From Elymus sibiricus (Eukaryota; Streptophyta; Magnoliopsida; Poales; Poaceae): a stretch of DNA of 64,000 nt. The notes below the pieces were generated by a model. The model saw nothing but the letters and a program-made list of their open reading frames with translations. It had not been told where the DNA came from and did not search any database. Below, piece after piece: positions 26,478-39,404 of this stretch; positions within the stretch are counted from its first letter, which is position 1, and the number at the start of each line of letters is the position of its first letter. A program made the translations under genes and the position numbers. The stretch is taken from the NCBI GenBank assembly GCA_039707655.1, contig CM077667.1, forward strand, positions 547,440,222 through 547,504,221, given 5' to 3'.

Positions 26478-29400
26478 TGACCTCTCTTTGTGAATTTCAC
26501 CCCGAAACCCTGTAACTGATGCTCCGGACCCAAAGCTTCTATAAAAACTCATCGAAAACTAAGTTTTCAAGCGACCGTGCAGTGGAATTGTTTTCTTTAC
26601 AAACCATTTCAGACATTTCGCGTTCACAAACTTTTCTCAAAATAGGTCTCCATATATGACCTCTCTTTGTGAATTTCGCCCCGAAACCCTATCACTCACG
26701 CTCCGAACCCAAAGCTTCCATAAAAACTCATCCAAAACTAACTTTTCAAGCGACTGTGCAGTGGAATTGTTTTCTTTACAAACCATTTCAGAAATTTCGC
26801 GTTCACAAACTTTTCTCAAAATAGGTCTCCTTATATTACCTCTCTTTGTGAATTTCGCCCCGAAACCCTGTCACTGAAGCTCCGGACCCAAAGCTTGCAT
26901 AAAAACTCATCCAAAACTAACTTTTCGAGCGACCGTGCAGTGGAATTGTTTTCTTTACAAACCATTTCAGACATTTCGCGTTCACAAACTTTTCTCAAAA
27001 TAGGTCTCCATATAGTACCTCTCTTTGTGAATTTCGCCCCGAAACCCTGTCACTGATGCTCCGGACCGAAAGCTTGCATAAAAACTCATCCAAAATTAGC
27101 TTTTCAAGCGACCGTGCAGTGGAATTGTTTTCTTTACAAACCATTTCAGACATTTCGCGTTCACAAACTTTTCTCAAAATAGGTCTCCATATATTACCTC
27201 TCTTTGTGAATTTCGCCCCGAAACCCTGTCACTGACGCTCCGGACCCAAAGCTTGCATAAAAACTCATCCAAAATTACCTTTTCAAGCGACCGTGCAGTG
27301 GAATTGTTTTCTTTACAAACCATTTCAGACATTTCGCGTTAACAAACTTTTCTCAAAATAGGTCTCCATATATGACCTCTCTTTGTGAATTTCGCCCCAA
27401 AACCCTGTCACTGATGCTCCGGACCGAAAGCTTGCATAAAAACTCATCCACAATTAGCTTTTCAAGCGACCGTGCAGTGGAATTGTTTTCTTTACAAACC
27501 ATTTCAGACATTTCGCGTTCACAAACTTTTCTCAAAATAGGTCTCCATATAGTACCTCTCTTTGTGAATTTCGCCCCGAAACCCTGTCACTGATGCTCCG
27601 GACCGAAAGCTTGCATAAAAACTCATCCAAAATTAGCTTTTCAAGCGACCGTGCAGTGGAATTGTTTTCTTTACAAACCATTTCAGACATTTCGCGTTCA
27701 CAAACTTTTCTCAAAATAGGTCTCCATATATTACCTCTCTTTGTGAATTTCGCCCCGAAACCCTGTCACTGACGCTCCGGACCCAAAGCTTGCATAAAAA
27801 CTCATCCAAAATTACCTTTTCAAGCGACCGTGCAGTGGAATTGTTTTCTTTACAAACCATTTCAGACATTTCGCGTTCACAAACTTTTCTCAAAATAGGT
27901 CTCCATATATGACCTCTCTTTGTGAATTTCGCCCCGAAACCCTGTCACTGACGCTCCGGACCCAAAGCTTGCATAAAAACTCATCCAAAATTACCTTTTC
28001 AAGCGACCGTGCAGTCGAATTGTTTTCTTTACAAACCATTTCAGACATTTCGCGTTCACAAACTTTTCTCAAAATAGGTCTCCATATAGTACCTCTCTTT
28101 GTGAATTTCGCCCCGAAACCCTGTCACTGATGCTCCGGACCGAAAGCTTGCATAAAAACTCATCCACAATTAGCTTTTCAAGCGACCGTGCAGTGGAATT
28201 GTTTTCTTTACAAACCATTTCAGACATTTCGCGTTCACAAACTTTTCTCAAAATAGGTCTCCATATAGTACCTCTCTTTGTGAATTTCGCCCCGAAACCC
28301 TGTCACTGATGCTCCGGACCGAAAGCTTGCATAAAAACTCATCCAAAATTAGCTTTTCAAGCGACCGTGCAGTGGAATTGTTTTCTTTACAAACCATTTC
28401 AGACATTTCGCGTTCACAAACTTTTCTCAAAATAGGTCTCCATATATTACCTCTCTTTGTGAATTTCGCCCCGAAACCCTGTCACTGATGCTCCGGACCG
28501 AAAGCTTGCATAAAAACTCATCCAAAATTACCTTTTCAAGCGACCGTGCATTGGAATTATTTTCTTTACAAACCATTTCAGACATTTCGCATTCACAAAT
28601 TTTTCTCAAAATAGGTCTCCATATATGACCTCTCTTTGTGAATTTCGCCCCGAAACCCTGTCACTGATGCTCCGGACCCAAAGCTTGCATAAAAACTCAT
28701 CCAAAACTAACTTTTCAAGCGACTGTGCAGTGGAATTATTTTCTTTACAAACCATTTCAGACATTTCGCGTTCACAAACTTTTCTCAAAATAGGTCTCCA
28801 TATATGACCTCTCTTTGTGAATTTCGCCCCGAAACCCTGTCACTCACGCTCCGGACCCAAAGCTTCCAAAAAAACTCATCCAAAACTAACTTTTCAAGCA
28901 ACCGTGCAGTGGAATTGTTTTCTTTACAAACCATTTCAGAAATTTCGCGTTCACAAACTTTTCTCAAAATAGGTCTCCATATATGACCTCTCTTTGTGAA
29001 TTTCGCCCCGAAACCCTGTCACTGAAGCTCCGGACCCAAAGCTTGCATAAAAACTCATCCAAAACTAACTTTTCAAGCGACCGTGCAGTGAAATTGTTTT
29101 CTTTACAAACCATTTCAGACATTTCGCGTTCACAAAATTTTCTCAAAATAGGTCTCCATATATGACCTCTCTTTGTGAATTTCGCCCCGAAACCCTTTCA
29201 CTGATGCTACGGACCGAAAGCTTGCATAAAAACTCATCCAAAATTAGCTTTTCAAGCGACCGTGCAGTGGAATTGTTTTCTTTACAAACCATTTCAGACA
29301 TTTCGCGTTCACAAACTTTTCTCAAAATAAGTCTCCATATATGACCTCTCTTTGTGAATTTCGCCCCGAAACCCTGTCACTGAAGCTCCGGGCCTAAAAC

Positions 29401-29519
29401 TTGCATAAAAACTCATCCAAAACTAACTTTTCAAGCGACCGTGCAGTGGAATTGTTTTCTTTACAAACCATTTCAGACCTTTCGCGTTCACAAACTTTTC
29501 TCAAAATAGGTTTCCATAT

Positions 29520-29696
29520 ATGACCTCTCTTTGTGAATTTCGCCCTGAAACCCTGTCACTGACGCTACGGACCCAAAGCTTGCATAAAAATTCATCGAAA
29601 ATTAACTTTTCAAGTGACCGTGCAGTGGAATTGTTTTCTTTACAAACATTTCAGACTTTTGCGTTCACAAACTTTTCTCAAAATAGGTCTCCATAT
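29520..29696 (+). repeat. 177-bp monomer variant
   Basis: Paired deletions with CAGACTTTTGCG and CAAGTGACC as private changes. Confidence 0.88.
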
Positions 29697-29874
29697 ATGA
29701 CCTCTCTTTGTGAATTTCGCCCCGAAACCCTGTCACTGACGCTCCAGACCCAAAGCTTGCATAAAAACTCATCGAAAATTAACTTTTCTAGCGACCGTGC
29801 AGTGGAATTGTTTTCTTTACAAACATTTCAGACATTTCGCGTTCACAAACTTTTCTCAAAATAGGTCTCCATAT
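29697..29874 (+). repeat. 178-bp monomer variant
   Basis: One base missing: ACAAACATTTCAGACATTTC. It directly follows the 177-bp monomer at 29520 and may be an intermediate between the 179- and 177-bp forms. Confidence 0.88.
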
Positions 29875-30012
29875 ATGACCTCTCTTTGTGAATTTCGCTC
29901 CGAAACCCTGTCACTGACGCTCCGGACCCAAAGCTTGAATAAAAACTCATCCAAAATTACCTTTGCAAGAGACCGTGCAGTGGAATTGTTTTCTTTACAA
30001 ACCATTTTAGAC

Positions 30013-30974
30013 ATTTCGCGTTCACAAACTTTTCTCAAAATAGGTCTCCATATATGACCTCTCTTTGTGAGTTTCGCCCCGAAACCCTGTCACTGAAGCT
30101 CCGGACCTAAAACTTGCATAAAAACTCATCCAAAACTAACTTTTCAAGCGACTGTGCAGTGGAATTGTTTTCTTTACAAACCATTTCAGACATTTCGCGT
30201 TCACAAACTTTTCTCAAAATAGGTCTCCATATATGACCTCTCTTTGTGAATTTCGCCCCGAAACCCTGTCACTGACGCTCCGGACCCAAAGCTTGCATAA
30301 AAACTCATCGAAAATTAACTTTTCAAGCGACCGTGCAGTGGAATTGTTTTCTTTACAAACATTTCAGACATTTCGCGTTCACAAACTTTTCTCTAAATAG
30401 GTCTCCATATATGACCTCTCTTTGTGAATTTCGCCCCGAAACCCTGTCACTGATGCTCCGGACCGAAAGCTTGCATAAAAACTCATCCAAAATTAGCTTT
30501 TCAAGTGACCGTGCAGTGGAATTATTTTCTTTACAAACCATTTCAGACATTTCGCGTTCACAAACTTTTCTCAAAATAGGTCTCCATATATTACCTCTCT
30601 TTGTGAATTTCGCCCCGAAACCCTGTCACTGATGCTCCGGACCGAAAGCTTGCATAAAAACTCATCCAAAATTAGCTTTTCAAGCGACTGTGCAGTGGAA
30701 TTGTTTTCTTTACAAACCATTTCAGACATTTCGCGTTCACAAACTTTTCTCAAAATAGGTCTCCATATATTACCTCTCTTTGTGAATTTCGCCCCGAAAC
30801 CCTGTCACTGACGCTCCGGACCCAAAGCTTGCATAAAAACTCATCCAATATTACCTTTTCAAGCGACCGTGCAGTGGAATTGTTTTCTTTACAAACCATT
30901 TCAGACATTTCGCGTTCACAAACTTTTCTCAAAATAGGTCTCCATATATGACCTCTCTTTGTGAATTTCGCCCC
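30013..30974 (+). repeat. Duplicated block L, copy 1
   Basis: Matches 58981-59942 at an offset of 28968 bp. Shared rare markers: TTTGTGAGTTTCGCC (30065), CTCCGGACCTAAAACTTGC (30099) and TTTTCTCTAAATAGG (30388). Copy 2 carries ATATTACC and GATGCTTCGGACCG near 59208-59252 where this copy has ATATGACC and GACGCTCCGGACCC. Confidence 0.83.
30233..30410 (+). repeat. 178-bp monomer variant
   Basis: Same single-base deletion, with CTCATCGAAAATTAAC and TCTCTAAATAGG markers. Confidence 0.88.
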
Positions 30975-31884
30975 GAAACCCTGTCACTAACGCTCCGGAC
31001 CCAAAGCTTGCATAAAAACTCATCCAAAATTACCTTTTCAAGCGACCGTGCAGTGGAATTGTTTTCTTTACAAACCATTTCAGACATTTCGCGTTCACAA
31101 ACTTTTCTCAAAATAGGTCTCCATATATGACCTCTCTTTGTGAATTTCGCCCCGAAACCCTGTCACTGACGCTCCGGACCCTAAGCTTGCATAAAAACTC
31201 ATCCAAAATTACCTTTTCAAGCGACCGTGCAGTGGAATTGTTTTCTTTACAAACCATTTCAGACATTTCGCGTTCACAAACTTTTCTCTAAATAGGTCTC
31301 CATATATGACCTCTCTTTGTGAATTTCGCCCCGAAACCCTGTCACTGATGCTCCGGACCGAAAGCTTGCATAAAAACTCATCCACAATTAGCTTTTCAAG
31401 CGACCGTGCAGTGGAATTGTTTTCTTTACAAACCATTTCAGACATTTCGCGTTCACAAACTTTTCTCAAAATAGGTCTCCATATAGTACCTCTCTTTGTG
31501 AATTTCGCCCCGAAACCCTGTCACTGATGCTCCGGACCGAAAGCTTGCATAAAAACTCATCCAAAATTAGCTTTTCAAGCGACCGTGCAGTGGAATTGTT
31601 TTCTTTACAAACCATTTCAGACATTTCGCGTTCACAAACTTTTCTCAAAATAGGTCTCCATATATTACCTCTCTTTGTGAATTTCGCCCCGAAACCCTGT
31701 CACTGACGCTCCGGACCCAAAGCTTGCATAAAAACTCATCCAAAATTAGCTTTTCAAGCGACCGTGCAGTGGAATTGTTTTCTTTACAAACCATTTCAGA
31801 CATTTCGCGTTCACAAACTTTTCTCAAAATAGGTCTCCATATATGACCTCTCTTTGTGAATTTCGCCCCGAAACCGTGTCACTC

Positions 31885-34250
31885 ACGCTCCGGACCCAAA
31901 GCTTGCATAAAAACTCATCCAAAACTAACTTTTCAAGCGACCGTGCAGTGGAATTGTTTTCATTACAAACCATTTCAGAAATTTCGCGTTCAGAAACTTT
32001 TCTCAAAATAGGTATCCATATATGACCTCTCTTTGTGAATTTCGCCCCGAAACCCTGTCACTGACGCTCCGGACCCAAAGCTTGCATAAAAACTCATCCA
32101 AAACTAACTTTTCAAGCGACCGTGCAGTGGAATTGTTTTCTTTAGAAACCATTTCAGACATTTCGCGTTCACAAACTTTTCTCAAAATAGGTCTCCATAT
32201 ATGACCTCTCTTTGTGAATTTCGCCCCGAAACCCTGTCACTGACGCTCCGGACCCAAAGCTTGCATAAAAACTCATCCAAAATTAACTTTTCAAGCGACC
32301 GTGCAGTGGAATTGTTTTCTTTACAAACCATTTCAGACATTTCGAGTTCACAAACTTTTCTCAAAATAGGTCTCCATATATGACCTCTCTTTGTGAATTT
32401 CGCCCCGAAACCCTGTCACTGATGCTCCGGACCGAAAGCTGTCATAAAAACTCATCCAAAATTAGCTTTTCAAGCGACCGTGCAGTGGAATTGTTTTCTT
32501 TACAAACCATTTCAGGCATTTCGCGTTCACAAACTATTCTCAAAATAAGTCACCATATATTACCTCTCTTTGTGAATTTCGCCCCGAAACACTGTCACTG
32601 ACGCTCCGGACCCAAAGCTTGCATAAAAACTCATCCAAAACTAACTTTTCAAGCGACCGTGCAGTGGAATTGTTTTCTTTACAAACCATTTCAGACATTT
32701 CGCGTTCACAAACTTTTCTCAAAATAGGTCTCCATATATGACCTCTCTTTGTGAATTTCGCCCCGAAACCCTGTCACTGACGCTCCGGACCCTAAGGTTG
32801 CAAAAAAACTCATCCAAAATTACCTTTTCAAGCGACCGTGCAGTGGAATTGTTTTCTTTACAAACCATTTCATACATTTCGCGTTCACAAACTTTTCTCA
32901 AAATAGGTCTCCATATATTACCTCCCTTTGTGAATTTCGCCCCGAAACCCTGTCACTAACGCTCCGTACCCAAAGCTTGCATAAAAACTCATCCAAAACT
33001 AACTTTTCAAACGACTGTGCAGTGGAATTGTTTTCTTTACACACCATTTCAGACATTTCGCGTTCACAAACTTTTCTCAAAATAGGTCTCCATATATGAC
33101 CTCTCTTTGTGAATTTCGCCCCGAAACCCTGTCACTTATGCTCCGTACCCAAAGCTTGCATAAAAACTCATCCAAAATTACCTTTTCAAGCGACCGTGCA
33201 GTGGAATTGTTTTCTTTACAAACCATTTCAGACATTTTGCGTTCACAAACTTTTCTCAAAATAGGTCTCCATATATGACCTCTCTTTGTGAATTTCGCCC
33301 CGAAACCCTGTCACTGACGCTCCGGACCCAAAGCTTGCATAAAAACTCATCCAAAATTACCTTTTCAAGCGACCGTGCAGTGGAATTGTTTTCTTTACAA
33401 ACCATTTCAGACATTTCGCGTTCACAAACTTTTCTCAAAATAGGTCTCCATATATGACCTCTCTTTGTGAATTTCGCCCCGAAACCCTGTCACTGACGCT
33501 CCGGACCCAAAGCTTGCATAAAAACTCATCGAAAATTAACTTTTCAAGCGACCGTGCAGTGGAATTGTTTTCTTTACAAACATTTCAGACATTTCGCGTT
33601 CACAAACTTTTCTCAAAATAGGTTTCCATATATGACCTCTCTTTGTGAATTTCGCCCCGAAACCCTGTCACTGACGCTCCGGACCCAAAGCTTGCATAAA
33701 AACTCATCCAAAATTACCTTTTCAAGCGACCGTGCAGTGGAATTGTTTTCTTTACAAACCATTTCAGACATTTTGCGTTCACAAACTTTTCTCAAAATAG
33801 GTCTCCATATATGACCTCTCTTTGTGAATTTCGCCCCGAAACCCTGTCACTGACGCTCCGGACCCAAAGCTTGCATAAAAACTCATCGAAAATTAACTTT
33901 TCAAGCGACCGTGCAGTGGAATTGTTTTCTTTACAAACCATTTCAGAAATTTCGCGTTCACAAACTTTTCTCAAAATAGGTCTCCATATATGACCTCTCT
34001 TTGTGAATTTCGCCCCGAAACCCTGTCACTGATGCTCCGGACCGAAAGCTTGCATAAAAACTCATCCAAAATTAGCTTTTCAAGCGACCGTGCAGTGGAA
34101 TTGTTTTCTTTACAAACCATTTCAGACATTTCGCGTTCACAAACTTTTCTCAAAACAGGTCTCCATATATTACCTCTCTTTGTGAATTTCGCCCCGAAAC
34201 CCTGTCACTCATGCTCCGGACCGAAAGCTTGCATAAAAACTCATCCAAAA
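31885..34250 (+). repeat. 2.4-kb block K, copy 1
   Basis: Corresponds to 60316-62502, at an offset of 28431 bp to about 33080 and 28252 bp afterwards. The monomer at 33096-33274 (CTTATGCTCCGTACCC) is absent from the other copy. Markers: TTTTCATTACAAACC (31957), CATTTCGAGTTC (32339), GAAAGCTGTCATAAAAAC (32434), CATTTCAGGCATTTCG (32507) and AAGGTTGCAAAAAAAC (32794). Confidence 0.87.
33454..33631 (+). repeat. 178-bp monomer variant
   Basis: Same single-base deletion, ending in GGTTTCCATAT. Confidence 0.88.
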
Positions 34251-34297
34251 ATAACTTTTCAAGCGACCGTGCATTGGAATTGTTTTCTTTACAAACC

Positions 34298-37200
34298 ATT
34301 TCAGACATTTCGCGTTCACAAACTTTTCTCAAAATAGGTCTCCATATATGACCTCTCTTTGTGAATTTCGCCCCGAAACCCTGTCACTGACGCTCCGGAC
34401 CAAAAGCTTGCATAAAAACTCATCCAAAATTACCTTTTCAAGCGACCGTGGAGTGAAATTGTTTTCTTTACAAACCATTTCAGACATTTCGCGTTCACAA
34501 ACTTTTCTCAAAATAGGTCTCCATATATGACCTCTCTTTGTGAATTTCGCCCCGAAACCCTGTGACTGACGCTCCGGACCGAAAGCTTGCATAAAAACTC
34601 ATCCTAAACTAACTTTTCAAGCGACCGTGCACTGGAATTATTTTCTTTACAAACCATTTCAGACATTTCGCGTTCACAAACTTTTGTCTAAATAGGTCTC
34701 CATATATGACCTCTCTTTGTGAATTTCGCTCCGAAACCCTGTCACTGACGCTCACGACCCAAAGCTTGAATAAAAACTCATCCAAAATTAGCTTTGCAAG
34801 CGACCGTGCAGTGGAATTGTTTTCTTTACAAACCATTTCAGACATTTCGCGTTCACAAACTTTTCTCAAAATAGGTCTCCATATATGACCTCTCTTTGTG
34901 AATTTCGCCCCGAAACCCTGTCACTGACGCTCCGGACCAAATGCTTGCATAAAAACTCATCCAAAATTACCTTTTCAAGCGACCGTGGAGTGAAATTGTT
35001 TTCTTTACAAACCATTTCAGACATTTCGCGTTCACAAACTTTTCTCAAAATAGGTCTCCATATATGACCTCTCTTTGTGAATTTCGCCCCGAAAACCTGT
35101 CACTAACACTCCGGACCCAAAGCTTGCATAAAAACTCATCCAAAACTAACTTTTCAAGCGACCGTGTAGTGGAATTGTTTTCTTTACAAACCATTTCAGA
35201 CATTTCGCGTTCACAAACTTTTCTCAAAATAGGTCTCCATATATTACATCCCTTTGTGAATTTCGCCCCGAAACCCTGTCACTAACGCTCCGTACCCAAA
35301 GCTTGCATAAAAACTCATCCAAAACTAACTTTTCAAGCGACCGTGCAGTGGAATTGTTTTCTTCACAAACCATTTCAGACATTTCGTGTTCACAAACTTT
35401 TCTCAAAATAGGTCTCCATATATGACCTCTCTTTGTGAATTTCGCCCTGAAACCCTGTCACTGATGCTCCGTACCCAAAGCTTGCATAAAAACTCATCCA
35501 AAATTACCTTTTCAAGCGACCGTGCAGTGGAATTGTTTTCTTTACAAACCATTTCAGACATTTCGCGTTCACAAACTTTTCTCCAAATAGGTCTCCATAT
35601 ATGACCTCTCTTTGTGAATTTCGCCCCGAAACCCTGTCACTGACGCTCCGGACCCAAAGCTTGCATAAAAACTCATCCAAAACTAACTTTTCAAGCGACC
35701 ATGCAGTGGAATTGTTTTCTTTACATACCATTTCAGACATTTCGCGTTCACAAACTTTTCTCAAAATAGGTCTCCATATATGACCTCTCTTTGTGAATTT
35801 CGCCCCGAAACCCTGTCACTCACGCTCCGGACCCAAAGCTTGAATAAAAACTCATCCAAAATTACCTTTTCAAGCGACCGTGCAGTGGAATTGTTTTCTT
35901 TACAAACCATTTCAGACATTTCGCGTTCACAAACTTTTCTCAAAATAGGTCTCCATATATGACCTCTCTTTGTGAATTTCGCCCCGAAACCTTGTCACTG
36001 ACGCTCCGGACCCAAAGCTTGCATAAAAACTCATCCAAAACTAACTTATCAAGCGACCATGTAGTGGAATTGTTTTCTGTACAAACAATTTTAGACATTT
36101 CGCGTTCACAAACTTTTCTCAAAATAGGTCTCCATATATGACCTCTCTTTGTGAATTTCGCCCCGAAACCCTGTCACTGTCGCTCCGGACCCAAAGCTTG
36201 CATAAAAACTCATCCAAAACTAACTTTTCAAGCGACCGTGCAGTGGAATTGTTTTCTTTACAAACCATTTCAGACATTTCGGGTTCACAAACTTTTCTCA
36301 AAATAGGTCTCCATATATGACCTCTCTTTGTGAATTTCGCCCCGAAACCCTGTCACTCACGCTCCGAACCCAAAGCTTCCATAAAAACTCATCCAAAACT
36401 ACCTTTTCAAGCGACCGTGCAGTGGAATTGTTTTCTTTACAAACCATTTCAGACATTTCGCATTCACAAACTTTTCTCAAAATAGGTCTACATATATGAC
36501 CTCTCTTTGTGAATTTCGCCTCGAAACCCTGTGACTGACGCTCCGGACCCAAAGCTTGCATAAAACCTCATCCAAAACTAACTTTTCAAGCGACCGTGCA
36601 GTGGAATTGTTTTCTTTACAAACCATTTCAGACATTTCGCGTTCACAAACTTTTCTCAAAATAGGTCTCCATATATGACCTCTCTTTGTGAATTTCACCC
36701 CGAAACCCTGTCACTGACGCTCCAGACCCAAAGCTTGAATAAAAACTCATCCAAAATTACCTTTTCAAGCGACCGTGCAGTGGAATTGTTTTCTTTACAA
36801 AGCATTTCAGACGTTTCGCGTTCACAAACATTTCTCAAAATAGTTCTCCATATATGACCTCTCTTTGTGAATTTCGCCTCGAAACCCTGTGACTGACGCT
36901 CCGGACCCAAAGCTTGCATAAAAACTCATCCAAAACTAACTTTTCAAGCGACCGTGCAGTGGAATTGTTTTCTTTACAAACCATTTCAGACATTTCGCGT
37001 TCACAAACTTTTCTCAAAATAGGTCTCCATATATGACCTCTCTTTGTGAATTTCGCCCCGAAACCCTGTCACTGACGCTCCGGACCCATAGCTTGCATAA
37101 AAACTCATCCAAAACTAACTTTTCAAGCGACCGTGCAGTGGAATTATTTTCTTTACAAACCATTTCAGACATTTCGCGTTCACAAACTTTTCTCAAAATA

Positions 37201-37380
37201 GGTCTCCATATATGACCTCTCTTTGTGAATTTTGCCCCGAAACCCTGTCACTGTCGCTCCGGACCCAAAGCTTGCATAAAAACTCATCCAAAACTAACTT
37301 TTCAAGCGACCGTGCAGTGGAATTGTTTTCTTTACAAACCATTTCAGACATTTCGTGTTCACAAACTTTTCTCAAAATAG
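34298..37380 (+). repeat. 3.08-kb block C, copy 2 with internal monomer loss and gain
   Basis: Copy of 7119-10201. Around 34690-34890 the offset falls to 27000: exactly one monomer present in copy 1 is missing. Then one extra monomer, about 34885-35063, of the type seen at 7169-7347 (GGACCAAA then GTGGAGTGAAATTG) is present, and the offset returns to 27179. Net length is unchanged. Confidence 0.88.
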
Positions 37381-37834
37381 GTCTCCATATATGACCTCTC
37401 TTTGTGAATTTCACCCCGAAACCCTGTCACTGACGCTCCAGACCCAAAGCTTGAATAAAAACTCATCCAAAATTACCTTTTCAAGCGACCGTGCAGTGGA
37501 ATTGTTTTCTTTACAAACCATTTCAGACATTTCGCGTTCACAAACTTTTCTCAAAACAGGTCTCCATATATGACCTCTCTTTGTGAATTTCGCTCCGAAA
37601 CCCTGTCACTGACGCTCAGGACCCAAAGCTTGAATAAAAACTCATCCAAAATTACCTTTGCAAGCGACCGTGCAGTGGAATTGTTTTCTTTACAAACCAT
37701 TGTAGACATTTCGCGTTCACAAACTTTTCTCAAAATAGGTCTCCATATATGACCTCTCTTTGTGAATTTCGCCCTGAAACCCTGTCAATGACGCTCCGGA
37801 CCCAAAGCTTGCATAAAAACTCATCCAAAATTAC

Positions 37835-38873
37835 CTTTTCAAGCGACCGTGCAGTGGAATTGTTTTCTTTACAAACCATTTCAGAAATTTCGCGTTCACA
37901 AACTTTTCTGAAAATAGGTCTCCATATATTACCTCTCTTTGTGAATTTCGCCCCGAAACCCTGTCACTGAAGCTCCGGACCCAAAGCTTGCATAAAAACT
38001 CATCCAAAACTAACTTTTCGAGCGACCGTGCAGTGGAATTGTTTTCTTTACAAACCATTTCAGACATTTCGCGTTCACAAACTTTTCTCAAAATAGGTCT
38101 CCATATATGACCTCTCTTTGTGAATTTCGCCCCGAAACCCTGTCACTCACGCTCCGGACCCAAAGCTTCCATAAAAACTCATCCAAAACTAACTTTTCAA
38201 GCGACCGTGCAGTGGAATTGTTTTCTTTACAAACCATTTCAGACATTTTGCGTTCACAAACTTTTCTCAAAATAGGTCTCCATATATGACCTCTCTTTGT
38301 GAATTTCTCCCCGAAACCCTGTCACTGATGCTCCGGACCCAAAGCTTGCATAAAAACTCACCCAGAACTAAATTTTCAAGCGACCGTGCTGTGGAATTGT
38401 TTTCTTTACAAACCATTTCAGAAATTTCGCGTTCACAAACTTTTCTCAAAATAGGTCTCCATATATGACCTCTCTTTGTGAATTTCGCCCCGAAACCCTG
38501 TCACTGAAGCTCCGGACCCAAAGCTTGCATAAAAACTCATCCAAAACTAACTTTTCAAGCGACCGTGCAGTGAAATTGTTTTCTTTACAAACCATTTCAG
38601 ACATTTCGCGTTCACAAAATTTTCTCAAAATAGGTCTCCATATATGACCTCTCTTTGTGAATTTCGTCCCGAAAGCCTGTCACTAATGCTCCGGACCGAA
38701 AGCTTGCATAAAAACTCATCCAAAATTAGCTTTTCAAGCGACCGTGCAGTGGAATTGTTTTCTTTACAAACCATTTCAGACATTTCGCGTTCACAAACTT
38801 TTCTCAAAATAAGTCTCCATATATGACCTCTCTTTGTGAATTTCGCCCCGAAACCCTGTCACTGAAGCTCCGG
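37835..38873 (+). repeat. Duplicated block D, copy 2
   Basis: Copy of 10888-11926. One difference noted is GTGCTGTGG near 38388 against GTGCAGTGG. It ends in a monomer carrying CTCCGGGCCTAAAAC (38870), a variant otherwise seen near 29387, so a third source contributes to the junction. Confidence 0.83.
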
Positions 38874-39404
38874 GCCTAAAACTTGCATAAAAACTCATCC
38901 AAAACTAACTTTTCAAGCGACCGTGCAGTGGAATTGTTTTCTTTACAAACCATTTCAGACATTTCGCGTTCACAAACTTTTCTCAAAATAGGTCTCCATA
39001 TATGACCTCTCTTTGTGAATTTCTCCCCGAAACCCTGTCACTAACTCTCCGGACCCAAAGCTTGCATAAAAACTCATCCAAAACTAACTTTTCAAGTGAC
39101 CGTGCAGTGAAATTGTTTTCTTTACAAACCATTTCAGACATTTCGCGTTCACAAACTTTTCTCAAAATAGGTCTCCATATATGACCTCTCTTTGTGAATT
39201 TCGTCCCGAAAGCCTGTCACTAATGCTCCGGACCGAAAGCTTGCATAAAAACTCATCCAAAATTAGCTTTTCAAGCGACCGTGCAGTGGAATTGTTTTCT
39301 TTACAAACCATTTCAGACATTTCGCGTTCACAAACTTTTCTCAAAATAGGTCTCCATATATGACCTCTCTTTGTGAATTTCGCCTCGAAACCCTGTGACT
39401 GACG

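Larger units (their letters stand above)
23943..28045 (+). repeat. 4.1-kb block M, copy 1
   Basis: Corresponds to 44088-48369. The offset is 20145 bp up to about 25727, then 20324 bp (one monomer more) to the end. It includes the ATATGTCTCCATATATGACC monomer (24801), the CACGCGACC monomer (25086), a 177-bp monomer (25173-25349) and a 53-bp fragment (26425-26477). Confidence 0.86.
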
